A stretch of DNA of 30,586 nt from NCBI GenBank assembly GCA_002316275.1, contig DCDE01000030.1, forward strand, positions 1-30,586. Direction: 5' to 3'. A program made the position numbers and the translations under genes. Each line of letters opens with the position of its first letter. Position 1 is the stretch's first letter. The notes under the pieces are model-generated. The model had not been told where the DNA came from. It saw only the letters and a list, made by a program, of their open reading frames with translations, and made no database searches. This document shows positions 1 to 7,842 of this stretch, piece by piece. This stretch comes from Caldifarciminota bacterium UBA1063 (GTDB lineage Bacteria; Hydrothermota; Hydrothermia; UBA1063).

Positions 1-86
1 AAGAAATTTCTTTTGCGACTTATATGCCAACCCTTTTGATAAAAGATTTTAATCTCGCTTCTAAGACAGAGTTTTAAGATTTTAGA

Positions 87-125
87 ATTGCTGTGCGCCT
101 TCCCGCAGGGAAGGCGCACAGCAAT
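87..125 (-). terminator. Perfect 18-bp hairpin after trmI
   Basis: The arms at 87-104 and 108-125 are exact reverse complements with a 3-nt loop (GCA). The hairpin begins 7 nt past the trmI stop codon, where a terminator for the minus-strand HIT-ribBA-ribH-trmI operon would sit. On the minus strand it is followed by mixed sequence (TTCTAAAATC), not a clean T-run, so it may instead protect the mRNA 3' end or block convergent transcription. It is the strongest hairpin in the window. Confidence 0.6.
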
Positions 126-131
126 AATAGA

Positions 132-899
132 CTACTGTAGTGGATTGACTTTCCTTGCTACGGTGAGGTAGCCAGTATGAGATATCATAGTTTCCTTTGG
201 CCTCGTTCCTACGTCTCTCACCATAATTTCCCTTTCGAGGATTTCTACGGTTTTTATCATTACAAAGTTTTCTGCCTTAAGTTCGCTGACTGTCTTCTGA
301 ACTTGTTCAATATTGGGAGACAATGATGCCCAGAAGCCACCGCCTGCGAGCGCCTCTCTTGCCCACTTCACAACTGTCCACGGCTCTGGCACATCGACAA
401 AGATGATTTCGAGGTTTTCTAATCCAAAGCCCTCAATGGAAACGTCTTTTAGATAGAAGTTTACTCTACTTAAAAGTCCATATTTCTTAACATTTTCCAT
501 GGCAAGTTTCTGAAATTCCTCACGCCTTTCAAAGGAATGTACTTTGCCCCTTTCACCAACGATACTGGCGAGGGCAGTGGTCAGGCCGCCTGAGCCTGAT
601 CCGACTTCAGCAACAATGGAGCCCTCTTTTAGACCCGTCTCGAGGATAAGATAGCCAATATCCTTTGGGTACATTACAGTGGTTTGCCTCTTTATATGGA
701 GGATCATATCGGAGAGTGAAGGCCTAAGAACAACAAACTTGTAGCCCTTGTGTGATTCTACTACTGTTCCATATTCGAGGTGCTCTGGTAATGTGATCTC
801 GCCGAGGTGGGAAGAAAAATTCAGGCCAGGCTTATACTGTAAGAGGTATCGTGCTCTCCTTCCGCCGTAGAGCAATACAAGTTCACCTTCATTTACCAT
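132..899 (-). CDS. trmI: tRNA (adenine-58-N1)-methyltransferase TrmI
   Basis: This 255-residue protein is a SAM-dependent methyltransferase of the TrmI/Trm61 family, which makes m1A58 in the T-loop of tRNAs and is linked to thermal stability of tRNA in thermophiles. An N-terminal beta-rich segment (about 1-75) precedes a Rossmann-fold domain. The SAM-binding glycine-rich motif VAEVGSGSGG lies near residues 96-105, and the family motif DVPEPW follows at about residues 168-173. The ATG shares one base with the ribH stop (TAATG), so translation is probably coupled. It is the last gene of the operon. The family call is secure; the exact tRNA position is inferred from the family. Confidence 0.9.
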   Translation of the reverse strand: MVNEGELVLLYGGRRARYLLQYKPGLNFSSHLGEITLPEHLEYGTVVESHKGYKFVVLRPSLSDMILHIKRQTTVMYPKDIGYLILETGLKEGSIVAEVGSGSGGLTTALASIVGERGKVHSFERREEFQKLAMENVKKYGLLSRVNFYLKDVSIEGFGLENLEIIFVDVPEPWTVVKWAREALAGGGFWASLSPNIEQVQKTVSELKAENFVMIKTVEILEREIMVRDVGTRPKETMISHTGYLTVARKVNPLQ

Positions 900-1363
900 T
901 ATATGTGGCTTTTTTCCAAGAGGCCGAGAATCTCAAGGAGCGTTCTTGCAGCATCTCTACCCTTGTTACCCTTTTTGCCGCCGGCTCTTTCTACTGCATC
1001 GTCCATAGTGTCAGCTGTGATAATGCCGAAAACAATAGGGACTCCATAATCCAAATTGAGCCGCCCGATGCTCCTTGATACTTCACCTGCAATGTACTCA
1101 AAATGAGGCGTATCCCCTCTTATAACGGCTCCGAGTGCTATGTATCCGTCGTGTAATTTCTTCTCGAGGAGGTGCTTCAATATCAGTGGAATCTCAAAAG
1201 AGCCAGGAACTTTGTAAACATCAATATTCTCGGTGGTGACTCCATGCTGGATCAATTCCTCGATGGCTTCTTTTACAAGCCTTTCCGTAACGAATTCATT
1301 GAATCGTGAAGCCACGATTCCGATTTTCTTTCCCTTCCCTGATACCTCTCCAATATATTCCAT
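899..1363 (-). CDS. ribH: 6,7-dimethyl-8-ribityllumazine synthase
   Basis: This 154-residue protein condenses 5-amino-6-ribitylaminouracil with 3,4-dihydroxy-2-butanone-4-phosphate, the penultimate step of riboflavin synthesis. Full family length is present. Diagnostic segments are ASRFNEF (18-24), PGSFEIP (53-59), GAVIRGDTPHFEYI (78-91, with the catalytic His at 87) and a C-terminal GNKGRDAA stretch. A Shine-Dalgarno AGGAGAG precedes the ATG. It starts 2 nt after ribBA ends, so the gene that makes the butanone phosphate is directly upstream. ribD and the riboflavin synthase gene are not in the window. Confidence 0.96.
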   Translation of the reverse strand: MEYIGEVSGKGKKIGIVASRFNEFVTERLVKEAIEELIQHGVTTENIDVYKVPGSFEIPLILKHLLEKKLHDGYIALGAVIRGDTPHFEYIAGEVSRSIGRLNLDYGVPIVFGIITADTMDDAVERAGGKKGNKGRDAARTLLEILGLLEKSHI

Positions 1364-1365
1364 TT

Positions 1366-2586
1366 TTACTCTCCTTGGGATTCTGAGTCCCCCTCGTCAA
1401 GTAAATGACCCAGTTTTTCTTTTTTTGTTTTGAGATACATCAAATTTTCTGGCCTCGGCTTTACGACTATTGGCACCCTTTCTACTACATGTAAACCAAA
1501 GCCATCAAGGCCTACGATCTTCTTAGGATTATTGGTCATCAATCTAATCGTCGAAAGCCCGAGATCGGAAAGGATTTGGGCTCCAATTCCATAGTCTCTG
1601 AGATCCGCAGGGAGCCCCAACCTTTCATTTGCCTCTACAGTATCGAATCCCTTATCCTGAAGCTCATAAGCCTTAAGTTTATTTTCGAGTCCAATCCCTC
1701 TTCCTTCCTGTCTCATATATAAGAGTACTCCAAGTTCTTCATTGTTGATGACTTCAAGCGCTTTATGGAGCTGATCTCCACAGTCACACCTGTAGGATCC
1801 GAATACGTCTCCAGTTAGACATTCGGAGTGAACACGAACTAGGACGTTTTCCTTTCCTTTTACATTTCCTTTGACCAGAGCCACATGAACTTCTCCTGTA
1901 AGTTTTTCCTTGTATCCATAGAGTCTGAAAGTCCCCCATTTTGTGGGAAGGGTTGCTTCGGATACCTTCTCTATAAGTTTCTCGTGTTTTAAGCGGTATG
2001 CGATTATGTCTTTTACAGTGATGATCTTTAGGTTAAATTGCTCAGCCAGTTTTGTTAATTTTGGGACTCTCATCATGCTCCCGTCTTCGTCCATAATTTC
2101 GCAGACTACACCAGCAGGGTAAAGTCCAGCTATTCTGGAAAGGTCCACGGAAGCCTCGGTATGACCTGCTCTTCTCAGTACTCCACCGTTCTTAGCCATT
2201 AACGTATATACGTGACCAGGCTTTGCGAAGTCCTCAGCCTTTTTAGCTTTGTCTATTGCAAATCTTATGGTAAGTGCTCGGTCAAAGGCTGAGGTCCCTG
2301 TTGTGGTGCCCTCTTTTGCGTCAATTGGAATCCCGAAGTTTGTACCGTGTTTTGAAGTATTTGAAATGGGTAAGTCCAACTCCAGTTCGTGGAATCGGTC
2401 CTCTTCAAGGGAAAGACAGACGAGGCCCCTACCAAATTTTGTTATAAAATTTATATGCTCTGGGGTCACCTTTTCAGCTGCGACTACAAAATCACCCTCG
2501 TTTTCCCTGTTCTCATCGTCGGTCACTATGACTATTTTCCCATTCTTTATATCTTCGATAACTTCTTCTATTTTGGCGAAAGTCAC
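1366..2586 (-). CDS. ribBA: Bifunctional DHBP synthase / GTP cyclohydrolase II RibBA
   Basis: The N-terminal half (about 1-200) is 3,4-dihydroxy-2-butanone-4-phosphate synthase, with the acidic motif DDENRENEGD (23-32) and HTEASVDL (142-149). The C-terminal half is GTP cyclohydrolase II, with zinc cysteines 256, 267 and 269 (SYRCDCGDQ), the motif MRQEGRGIG and the GTP-binding TNNPKK. Together they supply both riboflavin precursors from ribulose-5-phosphate and GTP. I chose the GTG at 2586 (406 aa). It has a GAGGGA Shine-Dalgarno 7 nt upstream and gives an N-terminus typical of the family. A TTG at 2601 (411 aa), overlapping the HIT stop by 4 nt, is possible but has no ribosome-binding site. 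Confidence 0.95.
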   Translation of the reverse strand: MTFAKIEEVIEDIKNGKIVIVTDDENRENEGDFVVAAEKVTPEHINFITKFGRGLVCLSLEEDRFHELELDLPISNTSKHGTNFGIPIDAKEGTTTGTSAFDRALTIRFAIDKAKKAEDFAKPGHVYTLMAKNGGVLRRAGHTEASVDLSRIAGLYPAGVVCEIMDEDGSMMRVPKLTKLAEQFNLKIITVKDIIAYRLKHEKLIEKVSEATLPTKWGTFRLYGYKEKLTGEVHVALVKGNVKGKENVLVRVHSECLTGDVFGSYRCDCGDQLHKALEVINNEELGVLLYMRQEGRGIGLENKLKAYELQDKGFDTVEANERLGLPADLRDYGIGAQILSDLGLSTIRLMTNNPKKIVGLDGFGLHVVERVPIVVKPRPENLMYLKTKKEKLGHLLDEGDSESQGE

Positions 2587-2597
2587 TTTACAATCCC

Positions 2598-3053
2598 TCA
2601 AAAGTATTTTTTCAATTTTTCAAAGGTCTTGTCGATACCCTCAGGGACTACCCTGACGTCTCCTATAACTGGCATAAAGTTGGTGTCTCCGTTCCACCGT
2701 GGCACAATGTGCAGATGTAAGTGTCCTTCAAATCCTGCTCCAGCCACCTTTCCAATGTTTAGACCGATATTGAAACCATCAGGATTTGCCTCTTCTTTTA
2801 AAGCTTTCACGCTTAGATTGATGAATTCAAATAGCTCTTTTACTTCTTCCCGGTTAAGTTCTTCGGGTTCTTTTATGTGCCTTTTTGGTGCCACCATTAT
2901 GTGGCCCGGATTATAGGGGAACAAGTTGAGCATAGCAAAAACATACTTTCCCTCTTTCAAGACGTACTGTTTCCGTTCACAGAATATACAACCTGTGTTT
3001 TTGTTCGCAACTTCTATGTACTCCATTCTCCATGGAGCCCACAACCTCTTCAT
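2598..3053 (-). CDS. HIT-family nucleotide hydrolase/phosphorylase
   Basis: This 151-residue histidine-triad protein carries the catalytic HLHLHIVPRW, with triad histidines at 111, 113 and 115. The N-terminus LWAPWRMEYI and the GCIFC cysteine pair (22, 25) match the Ap4A phosphorylase-like branch of the HIT family, which splits dinucleoside polyphosphates or nucleotide-phosphoramidates. The substrate cannot be fixed from sequence. It leads the riboflavin operon. Its ATG lies 7 nt after a TAAAAT -10 box, so the transcript should be leaderless, which leaves no room for an FMN riboswitch at the head of the operon. Confidence 0.88.
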   Translation of the reverse strand: MKRLWAPWRMEYIEVANKNTGCIFCERKQYVLKEGKYVFAMLNLFPYNPGHIMVAPKRHIKEPEELNREEVKELFEFINLSVKALKEEANPDGFNIGLNIGKVAGAGFEGHLHLHIVPRWNGDTNFMPVIGDVRVVPEGIDKTFEKLKKYF

Positions 3054-3060
3054 GCTGGAA

Positions 3061-3089
3061 ATTTTATATGCTATCCCTTGAATTTACAA
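3061..3089 (-). promoter_or_regulatory. Promoter of HIT-ribBA-ribH-trmI operon
   Basis: Minus strand: -35 TTGTAA (3089-3084), 17-nt spacer, -10 TAAAAT (3066-3061), then 7 nt to the ATG at 3053. Transcription should begin at or next to the A of the start codon. Confidence 0.7.
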
Positions 3090-3096
3090 AAGTACC

Positions 3097-3762
3097 TCAA
3101 AACTTTAAGAGTTCTTTCAAACTAATGAAACTGTCCGCTCCAATGATGATGTGATCAAGGAGCTCAATTTCCATCATTTCGGAGATAGACTTGATCTTTT
3201 TTGTGAAATCAATGTCTTCTTTTGATGGGGTTGGATCACCTGAGGGGTGATTGTGGACGAGAACCAGGGAAACTGCTGAGACCTCAATGGCGGGTTTGAA
3301 AACTTCTCTCGGATGGGAGAGGGTTTTGTCAACGGTACCAACGGAAATGATATCATCTCTGAGAAGCCTGTTTTTCACATCCAGATAAAGCCCCCGCAGA
3401 TGCTCCTTCTTTAGGAAGTACATGCCCCTACAATACTTGTAAACATCCTCGGGTTTTAAAAATTGTTGATCCGTCTTTTCATTGAACAATCTTCGAGCGA
3501 GCTCGGTCATAGCGGTAACCTGGCAAGCTTGGACGAACCCAAGCCCAAATAGTTCCTGAAGATCCCGTACGGTAAAATTCTGGGTAATGAGGTTGTTACC
3601 ATACTGCTCGATTAGTTTTTTTGATATGGAGATTACATCTTCTTTTACTGTTCCCTTGCCTAAAATGCATGCTAGAAGTTCGTAATTCTTAAGAGCCGAG
3701 GGCCCTGCCATGAGCAGCTTTTCCCGGGGTCTTGCTTCAACGGGTAAGTCCTTTATTTTCAT
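3097..3762 (-). CDS. radC: RadC-family JAB-domain protein
   Basis: This 221-residue protein has the usual RadC layout: a helix-hairpin-helix-like N-terminal part (about 1-90) followed by a JAB/MPN metalloprotease-like domain. The metal-binding motif HNHPSGDPTPSKED begins at His170, with His172 and Asp183. Members were named for DNA repair, but that role is disputed and the biochemical function remains uncertain. The ATG is 7 nt downstream of TATAAT, so it is predicted leaderless. It is a separate unit between ftcD and the HIT operon. Confidence 0.9.
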   Translation of the reverse strand: MKIKDLPVEARPREKLLMAGPSALKNYELLACILGKGTVKEDVISISKKLIEQYGNNLITQNFTVRDLQELFGLGFVQACQVTAMTELARRLFNEKTDQQFLKPEDVYKYCRGMYFLKKEHLRGLYLDVKNRLLRDDIISVGTVDKTLSHPREVFKPAIEVSAVSLVLVHNHPSGDPTPSKEDIDFTKKIKSISEMMEIELLDHIIIGADSFISLKELLKF

Positions 3763-3769
3763 TAGCTAT

Positions 3770-3797
3770 ATTATAATTAATGTGCCTTGAGTCTCAA
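3770..3797 (-). promoter_or_regulatory. radC promoter
   Basis: Minus strand: -35 TTGAGA (3797-3792), 16-nt spacer, consensus -10 TATAAT (3775-3770), then 7 nt to the radC ATG. No Shine-Dalgarno fits in between, as expected for a leaderless message. Confidence 0.7.
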
Positions 3798-3839
3798 AAA
3801 GTTTTGATCTTTCGCTTTTTGCGAATTTTCCTTCACCTG

Positions 3840-5504
3840 CTAATCGAGTTTATTCTTAAGGGTATGCTCTATTTCTTCAAGTTTACTCCGGGAGCTGCTG
3901 ACCACATTATTTAGGATTTCCTCTGCTTTATTTATTACTTGTATTTTGAAGGTTTCGTCCTTGATTCCCGGGAGGTTCATGATAACATTGTAATAAGCAC
4001 CTTGACATGCGCTCACCGCTTGAATCAAGGCGCACCCTGCATCACTTAGGGCGTTTTTATTACCTTTTTCCGCTATTTCTGAAGCCAGTTTAACAAGGTT
4101 CATGCTTAATTCCATAACCCTCATAGGCACCAAGGTGGCTTCCTTGTTCGCAGCTTCTATGGCTTCATCTCGTATATTGATTTCTTCCGGGGTATTTTTC
4201 GGTAGAGAGATGGCACTCATTACTCCGTTAAATGCACGAGTGTCCTCATCGATGATCCTTAAGAGTGAGTCCTTCAGTTCCTGGGCTTCGGTAGATATAA
4301 TTTCCATATCCTCGATAACTGATTCATAGCCTTTCTTACCAAAGGTGAGGTTTGCGACCATAGAAGTTAGAGCAGCCGAGAGGGCACCGCATAAGGCTGA
4401 GACACTGCCGCCCCCAGGAGCTGGTGAATCAGTAGATAGCTCGTCGACGAAGCTTCTTATAGTCATATTTTGTAATTTACTCTCTTCCGGGTTTTCAATT
4501 AGAAAATCGATAATTTTTTTTTCTGGCTCGAATTTCTGGACATCGTTGAGACCCAAAGATTTTACTGCAATATGGATTATTTCCGATTCTGGTATACCTG
4601 TGTTTTTCCCTTGTTTTTTAAGAAAATGTTTACCGGCATCCAGGATAGCTTCTTTGGTTACGAGGCCCACAATTTCGCTTCCCGTAACTCTTAAGCCATC
4701 TTTTCTTGCTTCTTCTTCGCAGGTTTCAAATACCTTCCAGAGGGGAGTTTTCTTATAGTTAAGGAGGTTTATGGAAATTTGGGCGATTTGATACTCATCT
4801 ATGTACCATCCAATTGCCCTTACATGGGATAGGAGCCCTGGGATTTGGACCTTCTCACCTTTTTCGTTTTTTAAGCCGTATCCATTTTCGCGGATTCTTT
4901 TAGCGATGTTATTGGCAAGTTTCTTATCCTTGGTGTTCAAATTTACGTTGTAAGCTATTAGAAATTCTCTGGCGCCTATTACATAGGCACCAGATTTTGG
5001 GTTAAAGCGAGGCTCCCCGTAATCGGGATGCCATTCTGGATCTTTTAATTTTTCCGGGAGGCCCTCGTATTCGCCCTTTCTTATATTTGGAAGACTCTTC
5101 CGTTCCGGTTTTGTTGCTGCTTCTTCATACATATATACAGGAACTCCAAGCTCTTCTGCAACCCATTTTCCCACTTCGTGAGCTATTTTAACGCAATCAT
5201 CCATTGTTACGCCACTTATTGGCACAAAGGGTACGACGTCGCATGCGCCAAGTCTTGGATGCTCTCCTTTATGCCTGGTCATGTCAATTAATTCCGTAGC
5301 TTTTTCTATGGCTCTCATTGCGGCAATTTTAACAGCTTCTGGTTCTCCTGCAAAGGTAAAAACTGTACGGTTTGCAGCGTAGCCTGGATCTACACCGAGT
5401 AACTTCACCCCCGATATAGCCTCTATAATTTTTGCAATAGCATTTATAACGTTGGAATCTCTCCCTTCTGAAAAATTAGGAACGCATTCAATAATCTTTT
5501 TCAT
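3840..5504 (-). CDS. ftcD: Glutamate formimidoyltransferase / formiminotetrahydrofolate cyclodeaminase
   Basis: At 554 residues this is a full bifunctional FTCD, close in size to the animal enzyme. The formiminotransferase part (about 1-330) starts with CVPNFSEGRD and has HKGEHPRLGA with the catalytic-type His82. The cyclodeaminase part (about 347-554) has the DSPAPGGGSVSAL motif near residues 359-371. It moves the formimino group from formiminoglutamate to tetrahydrofolate, releases ammonia and yields 5,10-methenyl-THF. No other histidine-degradation gene (hutH, hutU, hutI) is in the window, so its pathway partner is unknown here. A GGGGGGAG Shine-Dalgarno precedes the ATG. Confidence 0.95.
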   Translation of the reverse strand: MKKIIECVPNFSEGRDSNVINAIAKIIEAISGVKLLGVDPGYAANRTVFTFAGEPEAVKIAAMRAIEKATELIDMTRHKGEHPRLGACDVVPFVPISGVTMDDCVKIAHEVGKWVAEELGVPVYMYEEAATKPERKSLPNIRKGEYEGLPEKLKDPEWHPDYGEPRFNPKSGAYVIGAREFLIAYNVNLNTKDKKLANNIAKRIRENGYGLKNEKGEKVQIPGLLSHVRAIGWYIDEYQIAQISINLLNYKKTPLWKVFETCEEEARKDGLRVTGSEIVGLVTKEAILDAGKHFLKKQGKNTGIPESEIIHIAVKSLGLNDVQKFEPEKKIIDFLIENPEESKLQNMTIRSFVDELSTDSPAPGGGSVSALCGALSAALTSMVANLTFGKKGYESVIEDMEIISTEAQELKDSLLRIIDEDTRAFNGVMSAISLPKNTPEEINIRDEAIEAANKEATLVPMRVMELSMNLVKLASEIAEKGNKNALSDAGCALIQAVSACQGAYYNVIMNLPGIKDETFKIQVINKAEEILNNVVSSSRSKLEEIEHTLKNKLD

Positions 5505-5525
5505 GCTCCCCCCTGAATTTAAATA

Positions 5526-5553
5526 ATTATAATATTTATGACGCGCCCCTCAA
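5526..5553 (-). promoter_or_regulatory. ftcD promoter
   Basis: Minus strand: -35 TTGAGG (5553-5548), 16-nt spacer, -10 TATAAT (5531-5526). The start codon is 21 nt past the -10, leaving a short leader that contains a G-rich Shine-Dalgarno. This is one of the few leadered operon-first genes in the window. Confidence 0.6.
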
Positions 5554-5556
5554 AAA

Positions 5557-6885
5557 TTACGGGACAGGAATAGGAATGAAGATTTTAAAAGTGGTTCCCT
5601 TGTGTAGTTCAGATTGGCACTCAATGTCTCCGCCGACGCTTAAAAGGATCTGTTTTGCATTGTAAAGTCCAATGCCATAACCCTCTTTTTTTGTGCTGAA
5701 GAACGGATCAAAGATATTTGGTAATATATCCTCCGGGATACCCACTCCATGGTCCCTAACATAGATACAAATTCCGCCTTTTTCCCTCTCCATCCAGATT
5801 TCAATCTTCCCACCCGAGGGCATGGCGTCCACCGCGTTAAATATAATGTATTCGAGTGCTTCAGCAAGTTGATTCTTCGGTAATAGTAATGCAGGCAAAT
5901 CTTCAATTGGTGTAAACTCAACAGTGACTTTTTTGGCTTTTAAAAATCCATCGATTTCTTTTATCTTGTTTGATATCAGCTCCGACAAATTTGTTTTCTC
6001 CCTTTTAGTATCTGCCTGCTTCTGAAGTAATTCAATGGCCTCTTTTAGAATGTTTTCCATCTTTACTACGGAATTCATCACTGCATCAACGTAGATTCTC
6101 AAGGGATGATCTGGTCCAATTTCTTCTGAAAGTATAGATGCCACTCCACCAAGCACTGTAAGTGGATTCTTGATCTCATGGCTGAGCTTAAAGATTAGCT
6201 CCTGGTAAATCGCTTTTTTTTGTAGTTCGAGAATTAGTACTTCTTTCTCTTCAAGCTGTTTGAATAGTATTGCTCTCGATATTGCCATTGCTGCTTGGAA
6301 TACGAAGGTTTCCAGAGCCATCATCTTACTTCTATTTATAGGGGCACCTGTTAGAAAATTGTCTGCGACGATGACGCCCAGCTCTCTTTTGAGAGTTACA
6401 ATGGGTGCGATGGCAAGTTCTTTAGCTCCGAGGTCTTTAAATTTTCTATACTCCAGTACAGATGGGTCTTCAAGGCGTAGTACCCTTGCCTTACGTTCGG
6501 TTAAAGCCTTTTCAATTTCTGAGTTTTCTTTCCTGAGTTCGTCCCTGGTGATAGAGATGTTTTCGAAGATATCTTTTAATTTTGACCATTCTTGCTGGAA
6601 ATTTACTGGTGAATATCCTCCGATTAGGTCGTCCAGAGATAGGTTCTTAAGGGTGAGCCCTTGCCAGATCCTCTCGGCATCCTCCCTATCTCTTGGTCCT
6701 AAAGCAAAGACGGGCCTTAGAACGTCATCTTTGAAAAGCATCACGAAAGCGCGATTGAACCCAAAGCTTTCACCCGAAGTGATAGCAGTTAACGTTGCGT
6801 ACAGAATTTCATTTAAATCGGTTGATTCTTCTAATACGTTTACCAAAGCATTTACGGTTCTTAGAAGGTCAGGAGGTTCTAACAC
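5557..6885 (-). CDS. Cytoplasmic GAF-domain sensor histidine kinase
   Basis: This 442-residue protein has no membrane segment. A GAF-like sensory region (about 10-205) is followed by a coiled linker and a kinase core: H-box LSHEIKNPLTV with phospho-acceptor His236, N-box FNAVDAMPSGG (Asn350), G1 DHGVGIP (378-384), F-box DPFFSTKK (393-400) and G2 GYGIGL (402-407). It should autophosphorylate in response to an intracellular ligand or redox cue. No response regulator is encoded in the window, so its partner must lie elsewhere. It starts with GTG, one base after the Nudix stop, with a GAGGGGCGAG ribosome-binding site inside the Nudix end. Confidence 0.92.
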   Translation of the reverse strand: MLEPPDLLRTVNALVNVLEESTDLNEILYATLTAITSGESFGFNRAFVMLFKDDVLRPVFALGPRDREDAERIWQGLTLKNLSLDDLIGGYSPVNFQQEWSKLKDIFENISITRDELRKENSEIEKALTERKARVLRLEDPSVLEYRKFKDLGAKELAIAPIVTLKRELGVIVADNFLTGAPINRSKMMALETFVFQAAMAISRAILFKQLEEKEVLILELQKKAIYQELIFKLSHEIKNPLTVLGGVASILSEEIGPDHPLRIYVDAVMNSVVKMENILKEAIELLQKQADTKREKTNLSELISNKIKEIDGFLKAKKVTVEFTPIEDLPALLLPKNQLAEALEYIIFNAVDAMPSGGKIEIWMEREKGGICIYVRDHGVGIPEDILPNIFDPFFSTKKEGYGIGLYNAKQILLSVGGDIECQSELHKGTTFKIFIPIPVP

Positions 6886-6886
6886 C

Positions 6887-7321
6887 TTACTCGCCCCTCA
6901 AATATTCAATAGCTTTCTTTAAAATCATCTTGTCCTTTTCGTAGTTAGCTACATTGAGAACTTCATTTTCATCAAACCACCTTGCATCGGAAACTTCATA
7001 GTCGTGGCCTTTGGGGTCTCCCGAAACATACTCAATTAAATAATAGTAAACGATTTTATGATGTCGCACTTTCTCTCCATCTTCATTCTGAAAGAACCAG
7101 AGTTCCACCTTGTCTAAAAAGGTTTCAATTTTACCCTCAACACCACCCTCTTCTCTCACTTCCCGCAAGGCTGCTGCCTCAGTTTTCTCTCCCTTTTCCA
7201 CAATGCCCTTTGGCAATGTCCATATGGAGCCATCTTTTACCGCGACCATTAAGTATTTTCGTCCATTGTCAGTGTTTTTATATACAACTCCTCCCGCAGA
7301 GACCTCAAATTGTGTTTTCAT
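6887..7321 (-). CDS. Nudix hydrolase
   Basis: This 144-residue protein has a complete Nudix box: Gly39, Glu45 after five residues, then REVREEGGV at 53-61 (G-x5-E-x7-REVxEExGV). It hydrolyses a nucleoside diphosphate linked to another group; the N-terminal FEVSAGGVVYK and size resemble diadenosine-polyphosphate or mutT-like hydrolases, but the substrate cannot be assigned. It is the first gene of a two-gene unit with the GAF histidine kinase and diverges from the oxygen-defence operon. The ATG lies 9 nt after an AATAAT -10 element with no ribosome-binding site. Confidence 0.92.
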   Translation of the reverse strand: MKTQFEVSAGGVVYKNTDNGRKYLMVAVKDGSIWTLPKGIVEKGEKTEAAALREVREEGGVEGKIETFLDKVELWFFQNEDGEKVRHHKIVYYYLIEYVSGDPKGHDYEVSDARWFDENEVLNVANYEKDKMILKKAIEYLRGE

Positions 7322-7330
7322 ATTGTTAAA

Positions 7331-7359
7331 ATTATTCTGCTACAGGTGGGTTTTTACAA
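7331..7359 (-). promoter_or_regulatory. Promoter of Nudix-histidine kinase unit
   Basis: Minus strand: -35 TTGTAA (7359-7354), 17-nt spacer, -10 AATAAT (7336-7331), then 9 nt to the ATG. It faces away from the oxygen-defence promoter, with 37 nt between the two -35 elements. Confidence 0.5.
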
Positions 7360-7372
7360 TTTGAACTCAGTA

Positions 7373-7419
7373 GAATGTTGAAATCGTTAAAGCAAATTGA
7401 CAGACTACATTGGAATGTT
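7373..7419 (+). promoter_or_regulatory. Possible operator of the oxygen-defence operon
   Basis: GAATGTT occurs at 7373-7379 and again at 7413-7419, exactly 40 nt apart (about four helical turns). The second copy is half of a palindrome, ACATT-GG-AATGT (7407-7418), inside the spacer between the -35 and -10 of the oxygen-defence promoter. That is a classic repressor position. The small winged-helix protein of the operon is a natural candidate to bind it; this is inference. Confidence 0.35.
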
Positions 7420-7425
7420 TAAAAT
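7397..7425 (+). promoter_or_regulatory. Promoter of oxygen-defence operon
   Basis: A perfect -35 TTGACA (7397-7402), 17-nt spacer and -10 TAAAAT (7420-7425) end 6 nt before the ATG at 7432. Transcription should start on the A of the start codon. This is the closest match to the sigma-70 consensus among the protein-gene promoters here. Confidence 0.8.
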
Positions 7426-7431
7426 TAAGTT

Positions 7432-7839
7432 ATGGAGCTAAGAGATATTATTGAATCGGGAATTTGGAGAGAGAGGGCATCACAGATATTTTATCTAAAG
7501 CTTTCGAAAAGAGCGAAAGGCGATCTGAAACTCTTGCTGGAGTATATGTCGAGGGACGAGGAAAGCCATGAGAAATTCCTGACCGATCTGTATAAAAAAA
7601 TCTATAACACCGATCCGCCCGAAATACCAATGGAGGGAGAGATAGCGGTTGAAGGGGTCGATGTTAAATCCATTGATGAATTAATTGATGTAGGTATCGC
7701 GAAGGAACGTGAATCAAAGTACTATTATATGGACCTTTTTTGTAGGCTTGAAAATCTGGAAGATAGGGAAAAGGTTGTAGAACTTATTAATTTTGAAGAG
7801 TCGCATCTTAAGAAGCTTTTGAGCGCGAAGGAGGGTTGA
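7432..7839 (+). CDS. Ferritin-like diiron-domain protein
   Basis: This 135-residue, all-helical protein has two halves that each carry an E...EExH pattern: Glu14 with EESH (43-46), and Glu92/94 with EESH (122-125). This is the layout of the ferritin-like/rubrerythrin four-helix bundle, without a rubredoxin tail. It is likely a small peroxide reductase or iron-oxidising protein; activity is not provable from sequence. It leads the oxygen-defence operon and ends 3 nt before rubrerythrin. The start is predicted leaderless. Confidence 0.8.
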   Translation: MELRDIIESGIWRERASQIFYLKLSKRAKGDLKLLLEYMSRDEESHEKFLTDLYKKIYNTDPPEIPMEGEIAVEGVDVKSIDELIDVGIAKERESKYYYMDLFCRLENLEDREKVVELINFEESHLKKLLSAKEG

Positions 7840-7842
7840 GTA

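Noticed and set aside
1..86. Possible gene fragment or RNA at the left edge
   Set aside because: No frame or fold supports it; the sequence is A/T-rich with no recognisable feature.
3054..3096. FMN riboswitch in front of the riboflavin genes
   Set aside because: The predicted transcript starts at the HIT start codon, and no conserved riboswitch core is visible upstream.
3811..3825. Hairpin TTCGC-TTTTT-GCGAA between radC and ftcD as a terminator
   Set aside because: Only a 5-bp stem with no clear T-run on the ftcD strand; too weak to annotate.
4345..4758. Open frame of 137 codons opposite ftcD
   Set aside because: Shadow of a highly conserved gene on the other strand; no ribosome-binding site or recognisable domain.
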